A program made the position numbers and the translations under genes. Of a DNA stretch of 64,000 nt, positions 1 through 9,100 are shown piece by piece. Position 1 is the first letter of the stretch. Every line of letters starts with the position of its first letter. The notes below the pieces were generated by a model. The model saw nothing but the letters and a program-made list of their open reading frames with translations, was not told where the DNA came from and made no database searches. Location: positions 62,001 through 126,000 of the forward strand of contig JAMZAV010001451.1 of NCBI GenBank assembly GCA_024449915.1, read 5' to 3'. Origin of the DNA: Sweltsa coloradensis (lineage: Eukaryota; Arthropoda; Insecta; Plecoptera; Chloroperlidae).

Positions 1-215
1 CTGTATTAGAAAAGTTCAGAAACAAAACTCTTGCAATTTGTACGGGGTCAAATGTTTCCTTGCCTGGCCTATTTGCACAGATGTTATGGCAATGGAATAA
101 AGGACTTCAATCACAATTCAAAAATTTAAATATTGATTTTTACAATTATGCTAAAATGTATCAAATTAACAGTTTTTGTGAATTGTTACTGCTATGGATG
201 ATTTACAATGAATAT

Positions 216-341
216 TAATAATCTACAACACTGTGGGGCTAGTGTCGATGTGGCCTTTCTTGACATGCAAACTATGCACAGTTTCATAGTTGTCAAGAAA
301 GCATAAATGGACATGGACAGACCTAAAGTCGTAGATTATTA
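216..341. repeat. Hairpin-forming inverted repeat
   Basis: The outer arms TAATAATCTAC (216-226) and GTAGATTATTA (331-341) are exact reverse complements. Inside, CTTTCTTGACA (255-265) pairs with TGTCAAGAAAG (291-301), and AACTATG/CATAGTT pairs further in. The whole can fold into a ~125-nt hairpin with an internal bulge. It resembles a small MITE or a structured transcript. No coding potential is seen. Confidence 0.6.
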
Positions 342-344
342 GCG

Positions 345-398
345 CGTAGTGGTGAATAATTTACATTATTATTATGATTAACATTATTCACCACTACG
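345..398. repeat. Perfect 16-bp stem hairpin
   Basis: CGTAGTGGTGAATAAT (345-360) is exactly repeated in reverse complement at 383-398, with a 22-nt AT-rich loop. It abuts the preceding hairpin, so the two may be parts of one small inverted-repeat element. Function unknown. Confidence 0.7.
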
Positions 399-1288
399 AC
401 TTCTGACCTGATGTACTTTTTGTTAATCAGCCACAAACAATATTTTCACGAAAATGGTCAAAAGCAAAGGAATATTTCCTTTATTTGGGATTTTGTTAAC
501 AAGTCCAAAATAATAAAATCATGTAGAAATAAACTTCGTTTACGGTGGCGCAGTCGGCAGTATATAGACTGTCATACAGGCTCCGTGGTAACTGAGTAAA
601 ATTTGGAACAGCTGTGACGTCATTCCATCGAGCGAACAGGAATTTTTGAGTAAAAATGTTGTCCTATAATTTTAAATTTGTTTAAATAAATGAGTAATTA
701 TTATATTTCGCTTGGACCTACCCTCACACGACCCCTTATTCGGCTATGATTGTCCCGAACGTCGGAAACTTTCATTACAAAGAAATCGCTTCTCTGAGAT
801 ACCGGTACAGACTTCTTGTATGTCATGGCATGTGCGTGTCTGTAGACCTCTCACCGTGAGAGATCCAATGTCGTAAGATGAAACCTTAACATGAAACTTA
901 AGCCCCTGTAAGAAGCTTGCACGCAACTATTAAAAGTTGTAAGACTTCATTGAGAAACAAGTAATTTTATAAAAATGTTATTCGGTTAAGCGTCTTCGGA
1001 AAATTCATGTTCGCTCGGCCGATTGACACCACAGATGTTTGAAATTTTGGACGGTTGGACTATTATCTCCGTGAATTGTTATTGCCATCACAGTCGGGGG
1101 CTTAATCATTAACTTGTCGACTTCCCGGCCAGAATTAGGCACAAAACATTGCTCACGGAAAAGGTCTGATTGACAAACTAATAGAGCCAGAAGACTCGAG
1201 TACACAATGGATGGTAAAGGAAAGCTACCCTGCTAAAAATTCCAGTTTAATACAGTTGAATACTTGCATGTATTCAACTGTGTTCAAC
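399..1288. other. Unassigned AT-rich DNA
   Basis: No domain, RNA gene or element termini could be recognised on either strand. Only short open frames (60-66 codons) occur, without recognisable composition. Confidence 0.5.
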
Positions 1289-1713
1289 TAAATAAATAAA
1301 TAAATTGTATTTATAGTCTACCCACTCAGTTATAAAACTGATTTTCAGTGGGAGACAGTAAATCAAAGCGATTAAGCCTACCCTGTAGGCTCCGACGTAA
1401 TCGACGAGTGAGCGATAACCAACCAAAGATCGATATTTTTAATAGGACATATAGCAATCAGTGGTATGGACAGTGCGAACACCCGCGGATCAACGCCAAA
1501 ATCAACAAGGCCGATTCAGAACAACTCTGAATTTATTATGTGCTTCGTTGCTAGGACGGCTCCAAAGTCACCGTTTACAAACTCCTAAGACACAAACTGA
1601 TAGACTTAAGTCCAAATCAGAAGTAAAAAAACTTCTAACTTTGGCGGGAATCGAACCCAAGACCTTCTGCATTGGAAGCAGATACGCTAACAACAAGACG
1701 AACGAGCCACACG
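1289..1713 (-). repeat. tRNA-derived SINE, copy A
   Basis: Read on the minus strand, the element starts with a tRNA-like head (1642-1713), then a ~330-bp body, then an (ATTT)n tail seen as AAATAAATAAATAAAT on the plus strand near 1289. The head shows a B box (GGTTCGATTCC) and an anticodon arm CTGC-TTCCAAT-GCAG with anticodon CCA, as in tRNA-Trp. The same sequence recurs at 3391-3826 nearly full length, and as head-less pieces at 38990-39137 and 59743-59881. The body gives short accidental reading frames. Mobility would depend on a partner LINE with a similar tail. Confidence 0.85.
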
Positions 1714-1810
1714 TTTTACTAAAAAAAAAAAAAATACATTCAAATGTGTTCGCCGTTATCAACAGGAAATCAGTTTGAAACCAAAGGATTCAAAAGAAAA
1801 TGGGAGCTGT

Positions 1811-2085
1811 AACCAGTCAGAATCAAATGTGTTTGTATACAAATGTAGCCAACTGTATTGAACCGTATCTGTAATCAACCTGGTTCAAATGTGTTCGTAC
1901 ACAAATGTAGCCAACTGTATTGAACCGTATCTGTAATCAACCTGGTTCAAATGTGATCGTACACAAATGTAGCCAACTGTATTGAACGGTATCTGTTATC
2001 AACCTGGTTCAAATGTGTTCGTACACAAATGTAACCAACTGTATTGAACGGTATCTGTATGGTTTAAATGTGTTCGTACACATAT
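1811..2085. repeat. 62-bp minisatellite, left block
   Basis: Units start at 1825, 1887, 1949 and 2011 (period 62), with a shortened unit at 2066. A unit runs from AAATGTGTTCGTACACAAAT through CCAACTGTATTGAACCGTAT to a CAACCTGGTT end. The same units resume at 4592-4785, so the LINE/SINE cluster between interrupted one array. The repeats are contiguous without spacers, so this is not a CRISPR. Confidence 0.85.
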
Positions 2086-3402
2086 GTATCCAATTCATAA
2101 GAAAGGTGACAAAACTATCGGAAGCAACTACAGACCAATATCCCTTATTAGCAACATTGCAAAAATTCACGAAAAATGCATAAAATTCCGATTGTACGAA
2201 TACTTTGAAACTAATAAAATTTTATCTTCTAATCAATTTGGGTTCAGACAAAAATTAAACACGCAGCACGCTATTCACAAATTAACAGAAATCGTCACCT
2301 CTCAACTAGACAAAGGTAAAAAATCATTTGCTGTTTTTCTCGATTTAGCTAAAGCTTTTGACACCGTGTCGCACATAAAACTGTTGGCAAAACTGGAGCG
2401 ATACGGCATCCGAGGTGTAGCCCTACAACTCATTAAGAGTTTTTAGCAACAGAGAACAAGTTGTAAAAGTAAACGAGACCCTCAGCAGCTCTTCAATTGT
2501 TGAATACGGCGTCCCTCAAGGAACTGTTCTAGGTCCACTTCTATCTACAATATATATAAACGACTTGTGTAATTCTAAATTTAAATGTAAAATCATAACT
2601 TTTGCTGATGACACTGTCCTCATATTCTCAAGCGATAACTGGAAAACCACATATGAAATTGCCGACAACGAAATGATAAAAATAAAGTTGTGGCTTGGTA
2701 CAAATTTGCTTACTCTAAACGAAGATAAAACATTTCACATTGCATTCTCTCCTACAGAAACAGACCAACCCATAAACGACTACCACCTTCAAATCCATAC
2801 AAATACCTGCTCCACTACAGTTGCATGTGACTGCAAAACAGTTGAAAAAGTTTACAAACTCAATATCTTGACGTGACTATAGACCAACACATGAAATGGG
2901 ACTGCCACATTAAATCTGTGTGCAAAAAACTAAGGAACACTCTGTACAAATTTACACACTTAGAAACGTCCTTAATCTCTCCTCACTTAAAATGATCTAC
3001 TATGCTCTAGCGCAATCTCTACTTGAATATGGAATTTTAGCCTGGGGTGGGACTTATTATAATCACCTGATACCCCTCGTTGCGATACAAAAACACATTT
3101 TAAAAATAATAATGAAAAAACACTTTCAATATCCTACATTACTGCTGTACAGTGAAAACAAAATGCTTGACATTCGAAAGCTGTGTGCGAAAAATCTCCT
3201 AAAGTTTGTTCATACCAATCTTAACAGTTTTAGAAAAATATCTCATCAATCACTAACAAGAGAAAACCATAAACACAATCTTATAATTCCAAGAGTAAAC
3301 AAAACTCTATCAAAGAAGCAAGTTGCTTTCTTAGGTCCAAAATTGTATAACCATGTTCCACCAGAAATAAGAAATAGCTCAATATCTATTTTAAATAAAT
3401 AA
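2084..3402 (+). pseudogene. LINE reverse transcriptase, 5'-truncated relic
   Basis: Reverse transcriptase of a non-LTR retrotransposon. In order: NYRPISL (near 2126), FLDLAKAFDTV (2337-2370), YGVPQGTVLGPLL (after a frameshift, 2507-2545), FADDTVL (2599-2620), then a LINE-type C-terminal region with SLLEYGILAWGG (3020-3055) and a final VPPEIRNSS motif. The endonuclease half and N-terminus are absent. At least two frameshifts (after 2446 and 2870) and stops break the frame. The 3' end runs into AATAAATAAATAAATAAA at 3390-3410, a typical short-repeat LINE tail, and touches the tail of an opposite-strand SINE. It sits in a minisatellite. CR1/L2/Jockey-like, clade not decided. Confidence 0.9.
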
Positions 3403-3826
3403 ATAAATAAATTTTATTTAGAGTCTACCCACTCAGTTATATAACTGATTTTCAGTGGGGGACTTTAAATCAAAGCGACCAAGCCAACCCTGCAGGCCCC
3501 GACGCAATCGACGAATGAGCGATGCCGATAACCAACCAAAGATCGATATTTTTAATAGGAAATATAGCAATCAGTGGTATGGACAGTGCGAACACCCGCG
3601 AATCAACGCCAGAATCAACAAGGTCGATTCAGAACAACTCTGAAATTTATTATGTGCTTCGTTGCTAGGACGGCTCCAAAGTCACCGTTTACAAACTCCT
3701 AAGACAAGAACTGATGGACTTAAGTCCAAATCAGAAGTTAAAAAACTTCTGACTTTAGCGGGAATCGAACCCTGGACCTTCTGCATTGGAAGCAGATACG
3801 CTAACCACATGACCAACGAGCCACAC
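3391..3826 (-). repeat. tRNA-derived SINE, copy B
   Basis: The best-preserved copy of the SINE described at 1289-1713. The minus-strand head (about 3757-3826) has an A-box-like GGTTAGCGTATCTGC stretch, anticodon arm with CCA and B box GGTTCGATTCC. The body and (ATTT)n tail lead to 3391. Its tail meets the tail of the plus-strand LINE, so the two retroelements are tail to tail. Confidence 0.88.
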
Positions 3827-3829
3827 AAA

Positions 3830-4591
3830 ATAAAAAATATAAATAAAAAATAAAATCAATAATAAAATACACAGGTGGATTTACTCTTTATCGATTAATA
3901 AGCTGGAGGAAATATAACCTCTCAAAGCTCGACGGTTTTCGGAAAAGACTGATTAAAATTAAAATTAAACTTAAAAACCATTGCAAAGAACGAATCAGTA
4001 AAATAGCCTTCTATTGTCACGTGTGTCTCACTTCGCTTTTCCCCTGATCGTTAACATCGTAGGGCCTATTTTGTTTAAGTCCTCTCTTCTCTTGAGTATG
4101 GCAGATGAGTTGAATTCTCATTTTCATTTTCACTGAAAGCTGATCCGAAAGTTACTAATTTCTATATTTAGCTGTATCATATTTGTTTAATTAGTTATCA
4201 TATAATAGTACAATATGATGGTTTGTTACTTTTTTAGATATACTTTTAAGTTTTTCATGTAGGTATTTCACTAATTATAATCATTGTCAAATTATACAAT
4301 TAAATTATATCTACATCATATTATGTAATTAAATATTGAAATAATGGTTATTACTACACAATTAACATTCTTTCTACTAGAACTAGAAAGTAGAATAGTT
4401 TTTAGTTTTAGCTATAGTAATAATAAATTAATTAATAAAGACTACTATTGTAATAGGGTAACCACGAACAAGTATTTTCCTTATGTGGTTGCCCAACTTA
4501 CGCGACAAAAAACATACCTTTTGAAAAATGTATCTGTATGTGTCTTAATAAATTGAATTGAATTGAGATGAATTGAATTGAATTGATTGAA
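3830..4591 (+). repeat. LINE/SINE 3' region with stem-loop and TTGAA-type tail
   Basis: AT-rich sequence ending in AATAAATTGAATTGAATTG (about 4548-4591). Near the end GGGTAACCAC (4456-4465) pairs with GTGGTTGCCC (4485-4494), a 3'-UTR stem-loop followed by a simple-repeat tail as expected for a retroelement end. Coding sequence was not recognised, so this is probably a heavily 5'-truncated copy. Confidence 0.5.
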
Positions 4592-4785
4592 AGGTATCTG
4601 TAACCAACCTGATTCAAATGTGTTCGTACACCAATGTAACCAACTGTATTGAACGGTATCTGTAATCAACCTGGTTCAAATGTGTTCGTACACAAATGTA
4701 ACCAACTGTATTGAACGGTATAAAAAATCAACCTGGTTCAAATGTGTTCGTACACAAATGTAGCCAACTGTATTGAACGGTAAAA
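4592..4785. repeat. 62-bp minisatellite, right block
   Basis: Three to four more units of the array seen at 1811-2085, in the same orientation, with point differences such as TGTAACC for TGTAGCC. Its position shows that about 2.5 kb of retroelement sequence was inserted into the array. Confidence 0.8.
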
Positions 4786-4885
4786 AAAATTATCTTTAAT
4801 ATAAGTAAAATATAAGTGGCATCATGCCTCAATGGGGGAAGAGGTTTTAAATAAGTAAATCAATTATTTAATGAAATAATGATGA

Positions 4886-4912
4886 TACTAATAATAATAA
4901 TAAATAAAATTA

Positions 4913-4978
<66 letters not shown>

Positions 4979-5045
4979 AATAATTATATATATATTTTTT
5001 TTTTATAATCTCAACTCAATTTATTGACACAAAAAAAAAAAAAAT
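4886..5045. repeat. AT-rich microsatellite
   Basis: Runs of ATT/AAT, then TATATATA, a T run and an A run. No gene content. Confidence 0.9.
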
Positions 5046-5430
5046 TGAAACATCTCAAAGAAACCCACAAAGCCCATTATGCGGGCTCATCTGTGGAATA
5101 AACAAAATCAAAAAATCTAAACAAAAACTACCATAGAGGAAGGAAACATAAAAAAAAACATTAACAAATCATAAACATTAAGTAAACATATTAAAGTAGA
5201 TTAACTGTAAATAACAATGAAATAAAACACAACACCACGTCAAGGCTTTTCAAGTTACTTAAACACAACAGAAATAAAGCTAAATGATGAGTACGAAACA
5301 AGGCAAGAGCAGAACAGATTTAGACAAGAGCACTCAATTTTGACAACAAATGTATTTTTATTTCTTGCTTGACCTCGGAAATTTTTGTAAAATGTAATAA
5401 CTGATCAGGCAAGTCATTGAAAGACTCGGG
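5026..5430 (-). pseudogene. LINE C-terminus and 3' UTR (antisense)
   Basis: On the minus strand the sequence encodes a LINE C-terminal tail (PESFNDLPDQLLHFTK, from about 5428 downward), a stop, and a 3' UTR with a GCCCGCATAATGGGC hairpin followed by TTTGTGGG near 5070-5090. The same C-terminus and UTR occur at 16005-16503, so both are copies of one family. Truncated at its 5' side by an AAT microsatellite. Confidence 0.75.
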
Positions 5431-5472
5431 GATAATAATAATAATAATAGTAATAATAATAATAATAATAAC

Positions 5473-5544
<72 letters not shown>

Positions 5545-5569
5545 TTTTTTTTTTTTTTTTTTTTTTTTT
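5431..5569. repeat. AAT microsatellite plus T run
   Basis: About 110 bp of (AAT)n followed by ~23 T. The T run is probably the poly(A) tail of the minus-strand LINE to its right. Confidence 0.95.
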
Positions 5570-6250
5570 ATTAAAATAATAATATTACATGCAATTTTGT
5601 ATTATAATACTTTGACATCGTTGTCCACAAAGCCACATACGTGGCTTGTCTGTGGATTATGATTAGTTATATTATTATACATGGATCAGACAGACTTAGT
5701 TGAATATTACATTATATTATACAAAAAAAAGTTCATAGACTAAATTAAAACTTAAAAAAAATAATTATAAAACAACGAGAATACTACTTTACAGTATTGA
5801 AATTTGATATAACAGAATAGGCGTGAACATTCCAACACCACAGAAAGCGCAACTGTACAACAAAAAAACAGTTTATGAATTAAATTATATTAAAATAAAA
5901 TGAATTAAAAGTTAATCAGTATCCATGGAACAAAGTAAGTAAGTTTTAAGTTCTTTTTTGGCCTCACTAAACGATTGGAAATTTTTCATGTCCTCTGGTA
6001 ATTGATTAAATATATGCGGAAAGGAATACTCAAGAGTTCTCTGTCCGTACTTATTGACATATTTTGGAACATTGAAGTTAGTTTTTAGCACAAATCTTGT
6101 AGTATATTGATGGTCATTTCGTGAAATTTTGTAGGTGTCGCTAAAGTAATACTTAATTAAAAGGCGAAAACGATACAATGATGATACAGGCAATAAAAAG
6201 CAATATGTGTACATAGGTCATGTGTATGGAAAACGTTTGAGTTATTGTTA
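5546..6250 (-). pseudogene. LINE C-terminus and 3' UTR (antisense)
   Basis: An open frame at 6214-5912 (100 codons, minus) ends a LINE ORF2: it has VLKTNFNVPKYVNKYGQRTL, then the characteristic IFNQLPEDMKNF and a Lys-rich LKTYLL end. Downstream on the minus strand are a UTR hairpin (CCACGTATGTGG-type, near 5628) with TTTGTGG and a poly(A) tail at 5546-5569. Related to but distinct from the copy at 5026-5430. Everything upstream of the C-terminus is missing. Confidence 0.8.
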
Positions 6251-6256
6251 TCTGGG

Positions 6257-6257
<1 letters not shown>

Positions 6258-6310
<53 letters not shown>
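6258..6310. repeat. AAT microsatellite
   Basis: Uninterrupted (AAT)n between a LINE relic and a Gypsy pol fragment. Confidence 0.95.
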
Positions 6311-6315
<5 letters not shown>

Positions 6316-6536
6316 CCTTTGTCCGGGTTAGATGTATCTCCCAGTCAATTACTGATGAGTAGAACTGTAAAGACTAAACTACCAGTGTCAAGTGCCGTTC
6401 TCCAACCCAAAGTCCAAATAACTTCAAACAACTACAATAAAATGTTAATTAAGCAAAATAAAGTTAAATTTCAACATGATAAAACAGCTAGGAAGTACCC
6501 TGATGGTTTCAAAACAGGTGATAAGGTAAGATACTG
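6311..6536 (+). pseudogene. Ty3/Gypsy integrase C-terminal region, left part
   Basis: The frame encodes GLDVSPSQLLMSRTVKTKLP, the end of the integrase core typical of Gypsy (Metaviridae) polyproteins, followed by an HDKTARKYPDGFKTGDKVR-type C-terminal segment. It is cut at 6536 by a DNA transposon and continues in the same frame at 8193. Upstream pol is missing. Confidence 0.85.
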
Positions 6537-8192
6537 CAGTGTTGTGCCAGATAACCAAAAATATTATCTAGATAAAGATAAGATACTCTTCCTAAAAAAG
6601 TATCTAGATACAGATAATAGATAATGGACATGAATTGTATCTAGATAAAGATACATATACTGGCAATGTATCTAGATAATAGATAATAGATACTTTTACA
6701 AAAAAAAATCGGCTTAAAGACCTAATTCAATTTTCCGTAATACGTTTCAGGGTTCTAGTCTAGGTCATGCCTTCTTTAATCAATGGTAACAGGGAAGGAT
6801 AGTTTGACTGAAATGTTTGGGATATTATTTTTTTAAATGGGCCTTTTTAAAGCTAAGTTTGCTATTCAAATATTAACGATATTGAACTTTCAGAAAGTTC
6901 ATGTTTGTTAGCTTGTAGGCGGAATTTTGAAAAGTTCAAGTTAATCTAGAATAATACAATCTAAGCTTACGTTCGTATAAGTTATTTTAAAAGTTCAAAT
7001 AAAAAATAACCTTTTCCCTGGTCAAGTTAAACGAAGACATTGCAAAGGGGAAGACAAACTTTTTGGATAAGCGAAGCAAAGACCAATAATTTCACTGACC
7101 CCCCAAAAAATTAGCTCGGGTGTTTTTTTGTTTGTTTTCTGTCTGTTTGTTCGCTCTCTACCGGGCAAACGGCATATATGCGATCTTGATGAAAATTGGA
7201 GGGAACCTTTGAAATCTCTGAACTTAGGCTTGCCACGTTTTTGGGTACAATCGAAGAAATATTTCTCATGAATTATTTTTTTCGATTTTTAATGCGATAT
7301 TTTCGTGATATTTGGCTCGCGACCGGGCAAAGCAGCTACTCCGATCTTGATGAAACTTTATGGGAACGTTTGAAATCCTTACAATTATATATATTATGAT
7401 GTTAGAGACATTTGAAGAAACATTTCACATAGAAATTGTACTTCTACGATTTTTCCCAGATTTTTAATACAATATTTTCGTGATGTTTGGGACGATTCTG
7501 ACCAAACAGATGGGGCTACAACGTTCATATTTTACATGTACCTTAAGATTATAGTGATGTACTACCTTTTGAAAGAAAAAGTTGAAAAATTTGCCAAAAT
7601 TCATAGAAATAAAGGTTTTAATAAAAGCCTTTTATAGGTGTATAATTAACAAGTAATATCAAATGTATATAGAAACTTGACAATAATCACCTACAATGCT
7701 TACAGAAGCAAGTCTTTTGGCCTCGAGATATTTTGCATTCTATTGTTATCCCACGCATAGGCTACTAAAAACTTACAAAAAGTTCATCTACCAATGCGAC
7801 TAAAAAAAAGCGTTCGCGAAGCGGCCTAGTATTCATTAAGTCCCAATTGAAAACAATGGTCATTCTTTGCTTACAAAAACCATATGTGAAAAAACTAACA
7901 GATTGAAGAATTGCGATTTAGGTTTTGGCCAATCTAAATCTTTCCATTGAAAATCATGATAAAAAACAAACACTATTTTAGACGTCAAGTTAGCATTTAG
8001 CTATTAATAGTAATTCTGATTTTTTGTATCTGTTATCTAATGTGAAGATTCAGATAATAGATAACCAGAAATATTATCTGAGATAAGATAATAGATACTT
8101 TGAAATCTTATTATCTAGATAAGATAATAGATAACACAATGTTATCTAGATGATTATCTAGATAACATTATCTAGATAACGGCACAACACTG
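6537..8192. mobile_element. hAT-like non-autonomous DNA transposon in Gypsy
   Basis: Exact 12-bp terminal inverted repeats CAGTGTTGTGCC (6537-6548) and GGCACAACACTG (8181-8192). Both subterminal regions (6549-6700 and 8030-8180) are crowded with the palindrome TATCTAGATA and near-copies. The element interrupts a Gypsy coding frame; joining the flanks restores the frame. A clean 8-bp target duplication is not seen (only ACTG is shared). It carries no transposase. Its interior contains a piece of the window's dispersed repeat family (about 7060-7460) and a segment shared with 63670-63930. Confidence 0.8.
7495..7760 (+). repeat. Dispersed repeat shared with 63670-63930
   Basis: From GACCAAACAGATGGGGCTAC through GAAAGAAAAAGTTGAAAAA to ATTTTGCATTCTATTGT the sequence runs parallel to 63670-63930 with moderate divergence. 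It lies inside the hAT-like element. Identity unknown. Confidence 0.7.
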
Positions 8193-8469
8193 GGTAAATG
8201 TTAAAATCACTAAGGATGAACAGTGGGAGCCTGCCATAATCAAGGGTATCCATGAATCTCCAAGGTCATACATTGTTCAAAAAGATGGTGTAAATCTAAG
8301 GAGAAATGAAATGCATATTAAACATTCAAGGTCTGTTGCACCTGCAACCAATACTAATGGTAGGCCTAATGGTAATAGCATTAATAATAAAACTATCAAT
8401 AATGGTTATGAACAATTTGTAACTAGAAGTGGTCGCATTGTCAGACAACCTCAAAAACTCAACCTTTGA
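8193..8469 (+). pseudogene. Ty3/Gypsy pol C-terminal end, right part
   Basis: Continues the integrase C-terminal region: WVNVKITKDEQWEPAII, a Gly-Pro/Ser spacer, then VTRSGRIVRQPQKLNL and a stop at 8467-8469. The R-SGR-V--P pattern is a common Gypsy pol ending. Frame is intact over this stretch, so the insertion was probably fairly recent relative to decay. Confidence 0.85.
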
Positions 8470-8483
8470 AGTAAAAGGGGAGA
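8469..8483 (+). promoter_or_regulatory. Polypurine tract of Gypsy element
   Basis: AAGTAAAAGGGGAGA directly after the pol stop and directly before a TG dinucleotide, the expected place for plus-strand priming next to the 3' LTR. Confidence 0.7.
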
Positions 8484-8650
8484 TGATGTAGTATGTATTG
8501 TATAATATAGGTGGCGGTGGTTGGTATCGATAGTGAGCCTTGTGTAGCAGTGTGCACTTTGGGCTCGCCCACTATTAAACTTGACGTTGAACTTACAAGG
8601 TCTCGCCGTAATCCCTTTTATATGTTCCCTTCCCTTTTATATGTTCTCTA
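8484..8650 (+). mobile_element. Gypsy 3' LTR (partial, right end uncertain)
   Basis: Begins TGATGTAGTATGTATTG after the polypurine tract. The right boundary is not defined because no second LTR is in the window; sequence runs toward a simple repeat at 8668. Confidence 0.55.
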
Positions 8651-8667
8651 AATAATCATCCTGAAAC

Positions 8668-8672
8668 AATAA

Positions 8673-8752
<80 letters not shown>

Positions 8753-8760
8753 TTAATAAG

Positions 8761-8818
<58 letters not shown>

Positions 8819-8820
8819 GC
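8668..8820. repeat. AAT then AAC microsatellite
   Basis: About 90 bp of (AAT)n followed by about 58 bp of (AAC)n and a few AGC units. Translations here give artificial poly-Leu or poly-Asn. Confidence 0.97.
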
Positions 8821-9100
8821 AGCAGCAGCATCAAGGAAGTCTAGATGTTTTTAGTTCTTTGGACAATGACAATCAGAGCCGAAGAAGAAGCAAAAGAATT
8901 CAACTAAAACAATCTCAAATGTAAAGTTTTTCAGTGTTGCCTCAGATGATGATACCCACAGTCGTATCGAAACGTCAGGTATTTTAAATAAAAGCGAACA
9001 CAGCGAAATGACTCGTAAAATATTTGATTTTAATTTTGGGCTATGAAAGCTGAAAAAAGAAAAATATAATAATAATAATAATAAAAAATAATAATAATAA

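Noticed and set aside
1642..1713. Functional tRNA-Trp gene
   Set aside because: It is the head of a SINE with a conserved non-tRNA body, and a second copy has the same arrangement at 3757-3826.
1811..2085. Regularly repeated 62-bp units resembling a CRISPR array
   Set aside because: Units are contiguous with no unique spacers and the context is eukaryotic; it is a minisatellite.
5417..5662. Poly-Ile ORF with phenylalanine run
   Set aside because: Translation of an AAT microsatellite and a T run.
8637..8834. Poly-Leu membrane-like ORF
   Set aside because: Translation of AAT/AAC microsatellite.
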